This document shows, piece after piece, positions 43,445-53,360 of a stretch of 64,000 nucleotides of DNA. Source of the DNA: Dyadobacter endophyticus (lineage in GTDB: Bacteria > Bacteroidota > Bacteroidia > Cytophagales > Spirosomataceae); contig NZ_BMIA01000002.1 in the NCBI RefSeq assembly GCF_014641595.1, forward strand, positions 620,001-684,000, read 5' to 3'. Below the pieces are notes generated by a model. The model saw only the letters and a program-made list of their open reading frames with translations. It did not search any database and was not told where the DNA came from. How positions within the stretch are numbered: the first letter of the stretch is position 1; every line of letters starts with the position of its first letter. The position numbers were made by a program, and so were the translations under genes.

Positions 43445-44950
43445 TTACGGGGTTGGAGGCAGGTTGAGCCAGGTATGTCCGTCGCGGGCGAGCAGCGCAT
43501 CGGCCGCATCGGGTCCCCATGAATCCGGCGCATAGTTCGGGAAGTCCTGTGGCGGGCGGTTTTCCCAGGCTTCGAGGATCGGCATGATCACTCTCCACGC
43601 TGCATCTACCTGGTCGTTACGCATGAATAGCGTCGCGTCGCCTTCCATGACGTCCAAAAGCAATGTTTCGTACGCCTCTGGTGCGTGCTCTCCTGCTGCG
43701 TCGTAATCGAAAGTCATATCCACCGGATCGAGCATCATCGTTTGTCCCGGGCGTTTGGCCTGGAAACGGATACTGATGTCCATATTCGGCTGGATGCTGA
43801 TCGTCAGACGGTTGGAACGCCAGGTTTCAGCAGACTCAGGCGGGAATGCATAATGTGGCGCTTGTTTGAAATGCAATGTAATATGGGTCGCTTTCTGGTT
43901 CAGGAATTTACCGGTCCTCACGTAGATCGGCACACCCTGCCAGCGCCAGTTATCGATATAAAACTTCACAGCCGCGAAAGTATCGATATTCGACTGCGGG
44001 TTCACACCTTCTTCCTGGCGGTAGCCTACCACTTTCTCGCCCTTTTTCCAACCACCCGAATATTGTCCGCGAACGGCGAAATCGTGTACTTGTTCTTTGG
44101 TAATGCGGCGGATCGCGTTCAGAACGTCTACCTTTTTATTACGGATCTCATTAGCATCGAACGACACCGGCGGCTCCATCGCAATCATACACAGGATTTG
44201 CAGGATGTGGTTCTGCACCATGTCGCGCAATGCGCCTGCGTGCTCGAAATAGCCTCCGCGGCCTTCGAGACCGACTGCTTCGGCAGCCGTGATCTGGATG
44301 TGGTCGATGTAGTTGCGGTTCCAGAGCGGTTCGAATAATGCATTGGCAAAACGCAGTGCAAGGATATTCTGAACCGTTTCTTTGCCCAGATAGTGGTCGA
44401 TTCGGAAAATCTGCTCCTCAGCAAACATGCTCGAAAGCAGCAAGTTCAGCTCGTGAGCACTTTCGAGGTCGTGCCCGAAAGGCTTTTCAACTACAATACG
44501 GGTCGTGCCTTTCTCGCCGCAGATCTTCAACGCACCCAGTTTCTGAGCGATCGAAGGAACGAGCTGAGGAGCGACGGCGAGATAGAATATCACGTTGGGA
44601 TGAACACCCCATTCTTCTTCTTTTTCTTTTACCAGGTCGGTGATCTTGTGGTACGCTGCCGCGTCGTCCCCGTCCATTTGCAGGTAGGAAACATGCTGCG
44701 TAAAATCCGTCCAGTGGCCATTTTGCTTACCCTTGCGGCGCGAGAATTTCGTAACGCCGTCTAGCAAATGCTCATGATATTTTTCATTGGAATAAGCACT
44801 CCGCCCGATACCCGCGATCGCGAACTGATCGGGCATCCAATTATCCAAAAATAAGTTATAAAGGGCGGGTGTGAGTTTCCGGTAGTTCAGGTCACCGCTT
44901 CCTCCGAAAATAAAGAGTACCGAGGCAGGGGGACGTTTATTGGTTTGCAT
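43445..44950 (-). CDS. zwf: Glucose-6-phosphate 1-dehydrogenase
   Basis: 501-residue NADP-dependent enzyme. Nucleotide-binding start FIFGGSGDLNYRKLTPALYN; the active-site motif RIDHYLGKETVQN contains the catalytic region for glucose 6-phosphate; EKPFGHDLESA is the conserved coenzyme loop. Supplies NADPH and 6-phosphogluconolactone, which pgl and gnd process. 12 bases after gnd. Confidence 0.97.
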   Translation of the reverse strand: MQTNKRPPASVLFIFGGSGDLNYRKLTPALYNLFLDNWMPDQFAIAGIGRSAYSNEKYHEHLLDGVTKFSRRKGKQNGHWTDFTQHVSYLQMDGDDAAAYHKITDLVKEKEEEWGVHPNVIFYLAVAPQLVPSIAQKLGALKICGEKGTTRIVVEKPFGHDLESAHELNLLLSSMFAEEQIFRIDHYLGKETVQNILALRFANALFEPLWNRNYIDHIQITAAEAVGLEGRGGYFEHAGALRDMVQNHILQILCMIAMEPPVSFDANEIRNKKVDVLNAIRRITKEQVHDFAVRGQYSGGWKKGEKVVGYRQEEGVNPQSNIDTFAAVKFYIDNWRWQGVPIYVRTGKFLNQKATHITLHFKQAPHYAFPPESAETWRSNRLTISIQPNMDISIRFQAKRPGQTMMLDPVDMTFDYDAAGEHAPEAYETLLLDVMEGDATLFMRNDQVDAAWRVIMPILEAWENRPPQDFPNYAPDSWGPDAADALLARDGHTWLNLPPTP

Positions 44951-44962
44951 AAAATTTCTGAT

Positions 44963-46375
44963 TTATTGTTGACCCCATTCTGTATGGAAAGTACCTGGGA
45001 TGTCGGTACGTTGGTAGGTGTGCGCGCCGAAATAATCGCGTTGCGCCTGGATCAGGTTCGTCGGCATGTACGCTGTTTTGTACGCGTCGAAATAGGCCAG
45101 TGACGACATCAACGCAGCGGCCGGGATACCCGACTGGGCGGCAAAAGCGACCAATGACCGCGTATTACCTTCCACAGACTTAACCAATGCAGCTACCTCT
45201 TGGTTCAACAGAATATTGGACAATTCCGGGGTTTGCTTGTAGGCGCTCGTGAACACACTGAGGAGCGACGAACGGATAATGCAACCACCTCTCCAAACGC
45301 TCACTACGTCCGTCAGCGGGATCTCCATTTGCAGGTCTTTCGAAGCCTGGAACAGCATTGCGAGGCCTTGCGCATAGGCCAGAATAGTGGCAAAGTACAA
45401 TGCGTCGTGTACCTGCTGGATCAATACCTGGGTTTCTTCCGAAATCGCATTGCTTGCTCCATAAAGCTCAGCCGCAACCACTCTTTCATCCTTATAACCT
45501 GAAAGCGTACGCATAGCCACTGCCGAATCGATCACGGGAACAGCCACAGGCAATTCCATAGAGTCCTGCGAAGTCCACTTACCGGTTCCTTTCGAACCCG
45601 CTTTGTCGGAAATCACGTCAACCAGGTGCGCGTCGGTCTTGTCGTCCTTTTGCAGGAAAATATCGGCGGTAATTTCCACCAGGAACGATTGCAGGTCGCC
45701 ATCATTCCAACTCTTGAATACTTCATGAAGTTGCTGGTTGCTCAAACCGGCCTTTTTCAGGATCGCGTACGATTCGCTGATGAGCTGCATAATGGCATAT
45801 TCGATACCGTTATGCACCATTTTCACATAATGGCCGGCACCTTCTTTGCCTAGGTAGGCTACGCAAGGTTCGCCATTCACTTTGGCTGCAATGGCTTCCA
45901 GCATCGGCTGCACGTGTGCATATGCCTCCTTGTCGCCGCCGGGCATAATGCTCGGGCCTGTGCGCGCGCCTTTTTCACCACCGGAAACACCAATTCCCAT
46001 GAAATGAATATCCTTTTCACGGAGGTATTTCACGCGGCGGAGCGTATCTGTATAATGAGAGTTTCCTCCATCGATGATAACATCGCCTTTTTCAAGAAGA
46101 GGTAATAGGGATGCGATAACATCGTCGACCGGCTGGCCGGCAGGCACCAGCATCATCACCTTACGGGGACGTTGCAGCAGCTGGATCATCTGGGCTAGTT
46201 CTGAAACGCCCTTAACAGTGGTGCCCGGGGTGGCACTGGATTCCAAAGCAGAATTTTTGGTTTCGTCCTTATCGAAACCGATAACAGAGAAACCATGATC
46301 GGCCATGTTCAGTAACAGGTTTCGGCCCATTACGCCCAGTCCAATCATCCCAAAATCGAATAAGTTCTGTGACAT
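44963..46375 (-). CDS. gnd: 6-phosphogluconate dehydrogenase (decarboxylating)
   Basis: 470-residue NADP enzyme giving ribulose 5-phosphate and CO2. GLGVMGRNLLLNMADHGF is the Rossmann motif; DGGNSHYTDTLRRVKYL, GVSGGEKGARTGPSIMPGG and GHYVKMVHNGIEYAIMQLI carry the substrate and catalytic Lys and Glu residues. First gene of the operon, with an AT-rich 175-bp intergenic region upstream shared with the divergent GH36 gene. Confidence 0.97.
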   Translation of the reverse strand: MSQNLFDFGMIGLGVMGRNLLLNMADHGFSVIGFDKDETKNSALESSATPGTTVKGVSELAQMIQLLQRPRKVMMLVPAGQPVDDVIASLLPLLEKGDVIIDGGNSHYTDTLRRVKYLREKDIHFMGIGVSGGEKGARTGPSIMPGGDKEAYAHVQPMLEAIAAKVNGEPCVAYLGKEGAGHYVKMVHNGIEYAIMQLISESYAILKKAGLSNQQLHEVFKSWNDGDLQSFLVEITADIFLQKDDKTDAHLVDVISDKAGSKGTGKWTSQDSMELPVAVPVIDSAVAMRTLSGYKDERVVAAELYGASNAISEETQVLIQQVHDALYFATILAYAQGLAMLFQASKDLQMEIPLTDVVSVWRGGCIIRSSLLSVFTSAYKQTPELSNILLNQEVAALVKSVEGNTRSLVAFAAQSGIPAAALMSSLAYFDAYKTAYMPTNLIQAQRDYFGAHTYQRTDIPGTFHTEWGQQ

Positions 46376-46550
46376 AGATTAAACGTCTTGAATTAAGAAG
46401 CTGCAATATCAGGGTTTTTCAAAGACCAGCTTACATCTTGATTGATAATCTGTTTAAAATTTAAATTGTTCTTAATATTTTATTAAATTCACCCTAACTA
46501 TGGTTATTCAATAGTTAGTCAAATAGTCAATAATAACTATACACATTACT

Positions 46551-48653
46551 ATGTACTACAAATTTATCCGGGTCGCCTTTCTGGCTATCCTTGCTTCATG
46601 CAATGCGTTTTCGCAAGATTCGCTTGTCATTAAAAACCGCTTCCTGGAAAGAAAATTCACTATAAGTGATAATTCTTTCCACACATCGCGCTTTCAACAT
46701 CTTCTGACGAACAAAGATTACAGCCGCCCTGGCTCGGAAGAATTTTATTTTACAATTAACGGTAAGGCAGTAAGTGGCAACGGTGCGGATGGGTTATTTA
46801 AATACATCAAACACACATCGGCCAGGACGGGTGACGGAGTTCAAAAAGTGGTCGTACAACTCGCGGGACGATCGGGTAACAGCGCTGAAAATGTAGTAGT
46901 AGATTTGAGCTATGAGGTGTACGACGAGTTGCCGGTTATCAGAAAGCAAATCAGCATTACCAACAATGGCTCAAAGGCGATTGCTATCGCCGATCTGGAA
47001 GTAGAAAGACTGAATCTAGTGCCCGTTTCTTCACAGCAAAGTGAATTATACACCAATTACGGCTCCCGGTTCGCCTGGCGGCCCTATCACGGCGACCACC
47101 ATGATGCAGCCATTTTTGTGTACAATAATTATGCAAAAGAAGGCTTCATCCTGGGTAATGAAGCGCCCAGCATTCTCAAAAAGACAGAAATCTACGCCGA
47201 TCACCACCGCATTTCGATCGGTATGACCAAGCTGACTGACCATTATCCATTTAAAAAGTGGATTGAACCGGGAGAAAAGTTTAACAGCCCCAAAACATTC
47301 ATTTGTCTCGTCCAATCACAGAAATGGGAAGATGCCTTCGAAGGCCATTTCGCCGACTTCATTCGCACGCGCCTGGGCGTGAAGCTTTTCGAGCGAAAAG
47401 AAATCCCGTTCACATTCTACAATACCTGGCGGCCTTTTTATACCAATATTAATGATACGCTGGTAACACAGCTCGCCGACGGCCTCGAAGGCACCGGCAC
47501 CGATTTGTTCATTATGGATGCGGGCTGGGAAAACAATTACGGTGATTGGGAAGCCCACCCTACCCGATTCCCGAATGGCTTGAAACCAATCACCGACCAC
47601 ATCCGGAAAAGAGGAATGAAAGCCGGTCTCTGGATGGGCCTGGCATCGGTGGACAAAAACAGTAAACTTTACAAGGAGCATCCCGAATGGGCCATTTACG
47701 ACAAAAACGGCGAACCCGCCTACCTGCACGAGGAAATGAAAGGCCGGGTTACCATGTCGCTTGCGTCGGGGTATTACGATTATATCCTGGAAAAAATAAA
47801 GCGTCACGTCCGTGAGAACGACCTTGCTTACATAAAGCTCGACCTGGCCATCGCCAATTCCGCTTACGTGCTCGACTATTCAAAAAAAGGAGATTACAAA
47901 TCGGAAGGTAAAGCCCACAAAGACCGCGAGAGCTCGTATTTCGCCATTTACGAAAAAGCATTACAGCTCTTCGACGATCTGCACAAAGCATTCCCCAACC
48001 TGCTCGTAGATTGTACCTATGAGGTTTGGGGAGAGTACTATATCAATGACTATGCATTAATCGAACACGCCGACTACGACTGGCTCACCAACTACGACGA
48101 CGACGCTCCCGTTGGCCCGATCAACATCCGGCAAATGGCTTTCGACCGTGGGCGGGCCATCCCGGTCGCTACAAACCTGATCGGCAACCAGTATATGGAC
48201 TCGCCTTACTCCAAATACACATTTCTGTCGCTGGCCTCTGTCAAACCGATTCTCGTTGGCGACTCACGAAAACTGCCGCAAACGCTAAAACCCTGGTATT
48301 TAAAATGGAATACCTGGTTTAAAATGATGGACCAAAAATATCAGTTCACGCGCTTCTCGTATGTATCCGACATCTTCCAGCGGCCGACGATGAGCAACTG
48401 GGACGGGGTCTATAAATTCAATAAAGAGAAACAGGGCGGCGTTTTGTTCTTCTTCCGAAACGGGTCTGTTGAAACCACACGGACATTTGCATTTCCGCTT
48501 GCGCAGCCAGGCGGGCGTTATCGTCTGTTTTCACCCGAGGATGGCAAAGATCTCGGCATTTTCAGTGGAACAGAATTGCTTGAAAAAGGCATTCGAGTTA
48601 CCATTGAAAAGCAGTTCGACGCCAGCGTATGGGGCATTGAGAAAGTGGAGTGA
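46551..48653 (+). CDS. Alpha-galactosidase-like glycoside hydrolase (GH36 / clan D)
   Basis: 700-residue exported enzyme. Signal peptide (FLAILASCNAFSQ), an N-terminal beta-sandwich of about 270 residues, then a TIM barrel. The nucleophile Asp is in YIKLDLAI (near residue 432) and the acid/base Asp in EHADYDWLTNYDDDAP (near residue 508). Other barrel segments are IMDAGWENNYGDWEAHPTRF and MKAGLWMGLASVDKNS. It likely releases terminal alpha-galactose from oligosaccharides in the periplasm; another clan D specificity is possible. It stands alone, not in a SusCD cluster. Confidence 0.87.
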   Translation: MYYKFIRVAFLAILASCNAFSQDSLVIKNRFLERKFTISDNSFHTSRFQHLLTNKDYSRPGSEEFYFTINGKAVSGNGADGLFKYIKHTSARTGDGVQKVVVQLAGRSGNSAENVVVDLSYEVYDELPVIRKQISITNNGSKAIAIADLEVERLNLVPVSSQQSELYTNYGSRFAWRPYHGDHHDAAIFVYNNYAKEGFILGNEAPSILKKTEIYADHHRISIGMTKLTDHYPFKKWIEPGEKFNSPKTFICLVQSQKWEDAFEGHFADFIRTRLGVKLFERKEIPFTFYNTWRPFYTNINDTLVTQLADGLEGTGTDLFIMDAGWENNYGDWEAHPTRFPNGLKPITDHIRKRGMKAGLWMGLASVDKNSKLYKEHPEWAIYDKNGEPAYLHEEMKGRVTMSLASGYYDYILEKIKRHVRENDLAYIKLDLAIANSAYVLDYSKKGDYKSEGKAHKDRESSYFAIYEKALQLFDDLHKAFPNLLVDCTYEVWGEYYINDYALIEHADYDWLTNYDDDAPVGPINIRQMAFDRGRAIPVATNLIGNQYMDSPYSKYTFLSLASVKPILVGDSRKLPQTLKPWYLKWNTWFKMMDQKYQFTRFSYVSDIFQRPTMSNWDGVYKFNKEKQGGVLFFFRNGSVETTRTFAFPLAQPGGRYRLFSPEDGKDLGIFSGTELLEKGIRVTIEKQFDASVWGIEKVE

Positions 48654-48686
48654 CTAAATAGACAACCGGGCTAAGAGCAGCAAGCG

Positions 48687-49799
48687 CTATTTTCTCCTCG
48701 GTTTCCGGACTCCCCGCCACCAAAGCAAAAAGCCTGTGACAGATAATAGACCCGGAGCAAGCCCGGTTATCACATACAAAACCTTAACGGGAATGCCACC
48801 GAAATTCCCGACATGCAGCGGGAAGAATGTCGCTTCAATGCGCTCGGCCAAGGGCTTGTCCGAAAATCTGTTAATAGATAGTAACTCCCCGGTCTGCGGA
48901 TCGATCTTCACCGAGTTGGAGCTTCCCCAGATCTTCCATTGCCCCGCCGAATAGCCGCGTACTTCAAACTTACGGGTTGGTTGCGTCGGCAGGTAAACAT
49001 AGGTCGGCTGCAAATCCGGCATGCCCGAGAGCGCTTGTTTAAACATCCGATCCGGGGAGATGGTTATGAGTGTATTGGGCCGGGCGGCTACCTGCTCATT
49101 CTCCCACGTTTTGGCTTTGAACGCAAACAGGTTCATCCAGAATCCGGTAAAGAAAATCACAGCATTCAATAGCAGCGACCACACGCCCACAATACGGTGT
49201 AAATCCGAGCTGATCGTCCGCCAGTTCTTTCGGTTGATTTTTATTTTAAAACAAATCACTTTCCACAGCATCTTGCAGTAAACCACCGCGCCCGTGATCA
49301 GGGAAAGCAGCATGGTAATGCCAAAAACGGCAGTCAAAGCCGCACCGGGAATGCCTAGTTGGAAGCTGAAATGAAACTGGAAAAGCCACTCGATAAAACT
49401 GGGCGTGAACTCGCTCGACGGTCCCTCACGCAGAATCGCACCGGTGTGCGGGTCAAATGAAATCAGCCCGAGATCATACGTAAACAGGCGGGCGTCGTTG
49501 AAGTAAATCCTGAAATTGTAGGCATCGGTCGGCCCCGCGTCCGGATTTACCCATGCAATGCCGTCCAGATTCGGGTAGCGGGTGGTGATGTTTTCGTAAC
49601 AACGCTTCAAGACCTGGTCAGTCGCGGTATTGGTTACCGGTGAAACATGCAGCAGATTTCGGTTAAAATACTGGTCAAGCTCCGTTCTGAAAACCAGAAC
49701 GGAGCCACTTAATCCCAGCAAAATCAGAAATATCCCGGTTAACAAGCCAAGCCAGCTGTGTAGCCTGAAAACGGTCCTGGCAAATGGTACTTTCTTCAT
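48687..49799 (-). CDS. PepSY-associated membrane protein, iron-uptake type
   Basis: 370 residues with four transmembrane helices. N-terminal LHSWLGLLTGIFLILLGLSG carries the membrane-embedded His typical of PepSY-TM proteins; SSDLHRIVGVWSLLLNAVIF is the second such helix, and FFPLHVGNFGGIPVKVLYVI the last. Such proteins accompany siderophore receptors and probably help release iron at the inner membrane. It lies 18 bases after the receptor gene. Confidence 0.9.
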   Translation of the reverse strand: MKKVPFARTVFRLHSWLGLLTGIFLILLGLSGSVLVFRTELDQYFNRNLLHVSPVTNTATDQVLKRCYENITTRYPNLDGIAWVNPDAGPTDAYNFRIYFNDARLFTYDLGLISFDPHTGAILREGPSSEFTPSFIEWLFQFHFSFQLGIPGAALTAVFGITMLLSLITGAVVYCKMLWKVICFKIKINRKNWRTISSDLHRIVGVWSLLLNAVIFFTGFWMNLFAFKAKTWENEQVAARPNTLITISPDRMFKQALSGMPDLQPTYVYLPTQPTRKFEVRGYSAGQWKIWGSSNSVKIDPQTGELLSINRFSDKPLAERIEATFFPLHVGNFGGIPVKVLYVITGLAPGLLSVTGFLLWWRGVRKPRRK

Positions 49800-49817
49800 A
49801 ATGCGCTGATAATCCGG

Positions 49818-51989
49818 TTACCAGAGTTGATAGCTAATTCCTAATCTTACATTAAATGGATCACCTAACCCTGCCAGCGTCACGCCGGAACGGCTTCCGG
49901 TGAAGTAGTGCTTGTTGGCCAGGTTATATGCATTCAACTGGACCTGGAACCTGTTTCGCTGGTACGAAAGCGCTGCATCCAGGACGATGTAAGAAGGGAA
50001 AACAAAGTTCTGATTGCTCAGCAAACCGACCTGGTCGCTCACATACCGAGCACCCGCCGCCAAACTGAACCCTTTGAGCACATTAGCAGGAAGCGCATAT
50101 TTGCCCCAAAAGTTGATCTGATGCTTCGGCGCATTGGCAAATCGGTCGCCTTTTTTGCCGTAGGTGGTCGTGCTCACCAGCACGTGCTCGTTGAATGCAT
50201 ACCCAGCTATCAGGCTGAGCGCGTTCAGGCTGCCGGTAATGGAAAACTCACCTCCCCGGCTGCGCGTCCCATCGATCGCCGCCTGCCGGTGGGAGTTTTC
50301 TTCCGTCGGTGCGGCCGTCAGAATGTTAGCATAATTGATTTGATACAACGACAATGTTGCCGACAAGCGGCTATCGAGCACATCAGCCTTTGAACCAACT
50401 TCATACTGGGTCGCTTTCCGGGTCGGGAATGGGCCGCCAGCCAGCACATTGTTGGAAGTTTGAGGGTTAAAGGATTTTAGATAGGTACCATAAATCGAGA
50501 CATTCTTCACCGGCAAATACACCAATCCGATCCGGGGAATCCAGCCAGAAGCTTGCAGCTCGTCGCCCTGCTTGTTGTCGCGGTCCGAAAGCGGCGTTTC
50601 CTTCGCATTATAGCTGTCGTAACGCAGTGAAAGCAGCACTTTCAGTTTACTCCCGATGCTCAGCTGGTCCTGGATATAGCCGCCGATCAGGTTCGTTACA
50701 CGCTTATTGTCATCCGACTCGTCGGCCGGAACCGAGGCGTCGGGAACACTGCCGGTATAGTCGGGGTTCAGAATGGAAATGCGGGTGGATGGTTTGTATT
50801 GATAATCGTTTTCAGTCCATCCATAACGGTTATAATCGGTACCGACGATGACCTGATGCCCTACCGCGCCGGTTTTCGCGCTGTAAGTGGCGAAAGCGGT
50901 CGTTTGCAGGCTGAACCTGTCGGTCAGCCAATCCTGGTACCCTCGGCTGACCGAATCGTTTCTGATCCTTCCAACCGGAATATGGTCTGTAAAATCGAGC
51001 ACATTTCGCACGGCCCGCTCCACGACTGTGAGTTTGAGATTGTCGTTGATCCGGTGATCGAAGGTGAGTGTGGCCGACATGTTACGGGTTTTGCCGTAAT
51101 CTGTCGGGCTCTGGATGGTCAGCTTGTTGGAATAATGGTTGAAATCGAAACTGCCGTCGGGCCTGGTATAGATGAAGCTACCGTTGTCGTATTGCTGAAC
51201 GGCCCTGGAATAGGCATAGTTGAGTTCGAGGTTCAACGAAGTCCGGCTGTTAAAAAGGTAGGTTAGTGACGGCGCAACGAAAAGGTTCTTTTTCTCCTGA
51301 TAATTCCTGAAACTCTCCCCGCGGTCATAGCCGACGATCGCCCGGTATAAAAGCTTCTTCTCACGATCGATAGGCCCGGTAAGGTCGACCGATGCGCGGC
51401 CAAATGCCCAGCTTCCCAGAGAAAGATCCACGTTTGCCCGCTTTTCAGTCAGCGGCTTTTTAGTGACAAAATTGACGACACCACCCGGAGAACCCTCACT
51501 AAACAAAGCGCCAGATGGACCACGAAGCAACTCTACGGACTCGATATTATAAAGCAACGGCTGCTGGCTCCACAAGAACAGGTTCCCCCGTATCCCATTG
51601 TAAAGCAAGAAACTGGCGTCATTGGGTGAGTAAGCCGTAAAACCTCGTATCTGAAAGTTACCATTACCATTGTTGGCTTTCATGCCTGTAAATGAACCGG
51701 CAATCTCATTGAGCGTGAATGCCTGCCGGTCGCGCAGCACTTCCGCCGACATTACCTGCACCGATTGAGGCGTAGCAAGCAATGGCGTATTCGTTCGGGT
51801 GGATGCATGGGAGGATAAAACCTGGTAGCGGTTCTTCGCTGTACTCACTACCACTTCTTCCAGTTCCTGTTCTTTGCTGATGCTATGCCGGTTCAGCGAA
51901 TCAGGACGGGATTGGGCAAAGCTTTCTTCACAGATAGTTGCGGTTAAAAGAAATAGCAACAGATATTTGATTTTCATCGATAGATACAA
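49818..51989 (-). CDS. TonB-dependent siderophore receptor
   Basis: 723 residues. After the signal peptide the plug domain reads LATPQSVQVMSAEVLRDRQA, FQIRGFTAYSPNDASFLLYN and VELLRGPSGALFSEGSPGGV, the classic siderophore-receptor pattern, followed by a 22-strand barrel ending in LAGLGDPFNVRLGISYQLW with the terminal Trp. It imports a ferric siderophore; the ligand class cannot be read from the sequence. No Bacteroidota CarboxypepD-like extension, so it is of the FhuA/FpvA kind. Confidence 0.94.
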   Translation of the reverse strand: MYLSMKIKYLLLFLLTATICEESFAQSRPDSLNRHSISKEQELEEVVVSTAKNRYQVLSSHASTRTNTPLLATPQSVQVMSAEVLRDRQAFTLNEIAGSFTGMKANNGNGNFQIRGFTAYSPNDASFLLYNGIRGNLFLWSQQPLLYNIESVELLRGPSGALFSEGSPGGVVNFVTKKPLTEKRANVDLSLGSWAFGRASVDLTGPIDREKKLLYRAIVGYDRGESFRNYQEKKNLFVAPSLTYLFNSRTSLNLELNYAYSRAVQQYDNGSFIYTRPDGSFDFNHYSNKLTIQSPTDYGKTRNMSATLTFDHRINDNLKLTVVERAVRNVLDFTDHIPVGRIRNDSVSRGYQDWLTDRFSLQTTAFATYSAKTGAVGHQVIVGTDYNRYGWTENDYQYKPSTRISILNPDYTGSVPDASVPADESDDNKRVTNLIGGYIQDQLSIGSKLKVLLSLRYDSYNAKETPLSDRDNKQGDELQASGWIPRIGLVYLPVKNVSIYGTYLKSFNPQTSNNVLAGGPFPTRKATQYEVGSKADVLDSRLSATLSLYQINYANILTAAPTEENSHRQAAIDGTRSRGGEFSITGSLNALSLIAGYAFNEHVLVSTTTYGKKGDRFANAPKHQINFWGKYALPANVLKGFSLAAGARYVSDQVGLLSNQNFVFPSYIVLDAALSYQRNRFQVQLNAYNLANKHYFTGSRSGVTLAGLGDPFNVRLGISYQLW

Positions 51990-52112
51990 TTAATGTGCTC
52001 ACCCGGTTTCAGAAGCGGGCGAGATAGGTTGGATATAAGCAGATGCGCTGATCCGGATGACGAGAGAGAGGTCATCGGAGCTAAATGCGGCGTTTCAAAT
52101 CAAAAAATTGTG

Positions 52113-52490
52113 CTACGCACAGGGAGGAGGCACAAGTATGGAAAACGGCGCCTGATAGGTGGCCAACCGATATGGAACAATGCGCTGAACGGCTTGTGGT
52201 AGTTGCACCGGAATGAACTCGAAACGTGTTAATGCAGAAGCGAATAGTTGGAGCATCGGAATGCTTTCCACACGCTCGCTAGTCTGCCGGTCCTGTTTCT
52301 CCTGCTGCTCTTTGAGTTTTTTAGCCAGGTAGCATTTCCCATTGCAATGGAGCTGCGGTTTATCCCGGTTTTGGCAGAGGACACGCGTGATATATTCCTT
52401 GTTAAGCTTATAGTACGCAATCGTTCCCCACTGACTAAACGTCGGCAGGATCGTTGTAATAAGCCATATGTAAAGTATAAATGTACGCAT
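52113..52490 (-). CDS. Small exported protein with CNGKC motif, next to siderophore receptor
   Basis: 125 residues. Membrane or signal segment FILYIWLITTILPTFSQWG, then KEYITRVLCQNRDKP and the conserved-looking LHCNGKCYLAKKLKEQQEKQ; three Cys are grouped within 12 residues. Related small proteins sit beside TonB receptors and PepSY proteins in many Bacteroidota, so a role in metal acquisition or redox handling is likely (inference). Confidence 0.75.
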   Translation of the reverse strand: MRTFILYIWLITTILPTFSQWGTIAYYKLNKEYITRVLCQNRDKPQLHCNGKCYLAKKLKEQQEKQDRQTSERVESIPMLQLFASALTRFEFIPVQLPQAVQRIVPYRLATYQAPFSILVPPPCA

Positions 52491-52556
52491 CGATCGGCGC
52501 GCAAATATAGCAAATCCTAAGATATGCGTTAATTTGTGCGCTCAAAGTCGCATTTT

Positions 52557-53360
52557 ATGAAAACGAAAAGACTGCTTTCCCTGGCTTGCCTGTTGTTATT
52601 TTGTTCATTGGCATTCGCGCACGAATTCTGGCTCGAACCCGTAAAATTCTGGCTTAACAAAAATGAAAAAGTCCGCATTGACCTGATGGTTGGTGAAGAT
52701 TACACCGGCGAGCATTCGAACGGACATAAATACAAAATCGTTAAGCTGGATCACTACCATAAAGGCCAAAAACACGACGTTCGCAGCAACGTTTATGGGG
52801 ATAGCCTCAGTAGTATCGATATGAGCTTTGCCTCGGAAGGAAGCCACCTCATTGCATTTAACAATACCAGCAAGTTTATAGAACTCGAAGCTTTGCAATT
52901 CAATGCGTACCTACGTACCGAAGGTCTGGATCATGCGGCAAAGCTTCGAGAACAACGCAAGGATACGCTGAAAGCTGGAAGGGAATTGTACCAGCGCTGC
53001 GTAAAGACGTTGATTCAGGTGGGAAAGCCAACCGATGAAACTTACGCCGTCAACACAGGTATGCGGCTTGAAATTATCCCTGCCAGGAATCCCTACGCGC
53101 AAACGGCCAAAGGCCCGATGACCTTTAAAGTACTTTTTGATAATAAGCCGTTGGGCAACGCACTGGTACTGGCTTGGCATAAGGTGGGAGGGAAAACAAC
53201 CCATGAATCGTTTAGAAGTGACAACGACGGGAGCGTGAGTTTCTCCATTGATCAAACTGGAAAATGGATGATCAGCACGGTGCAGATGGTTCCCAATAGC
53301 GATCCAAAGCAGGCTGACTGGCAGAGCTACTGGGGAAGCTATACGTTCGGTTTTTACTGA
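52557..53360 (+). CDS. DUF4198 / NikM-like periplasmic protein
   Basis: 267 residues. Signal peptide then HEFWLEPVKFWLNKNEKVRI, which is the typical start of the DUF4198 family (mature protein begins with His). It has a beta-sandwich N-terminal half and a PKQADWQSYWGSYTFGF ending. The family is linked to nickel, cobalt or other metal uptake. ATG 52557 gives a clean signal peptide and is preferred over the longer frame from 52536. Divergent from the CNGKC gene. Confidence 0.88.
   Translation: MKTKRLLSLACLLLFCSLAFAHEFWLEPVKFWLNKNEKVRIDLMVGEDYTGEHSNGHKYKIVKLDHYHKGQKHDVRSNVYGDSLSSIDMSFASEGSHLIAFNNTSKFIELEALQFNAYLRTEGLDHAAKLREQRKDTLKAGRELYQRCVKTLIQVGKPTDETYAVNTGMRLEIIPARNPYAQTAKGPMTFKVLFDNKPLGNALVLAWHKVGGKTTHESFRSDNDGSVSFSIDQTGKWMISTVQMVPNSDPKQADWQSYWGSYTFGFY

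Noticed and set aside
46496..46516. AACTAT-N9-ATAGTT inverted repeat upstream of the GH36 gene
   Set aside because: Short, AT-rich and without a known regulator nearby; symmetry of this size is expected by chance in this AT-rich region.
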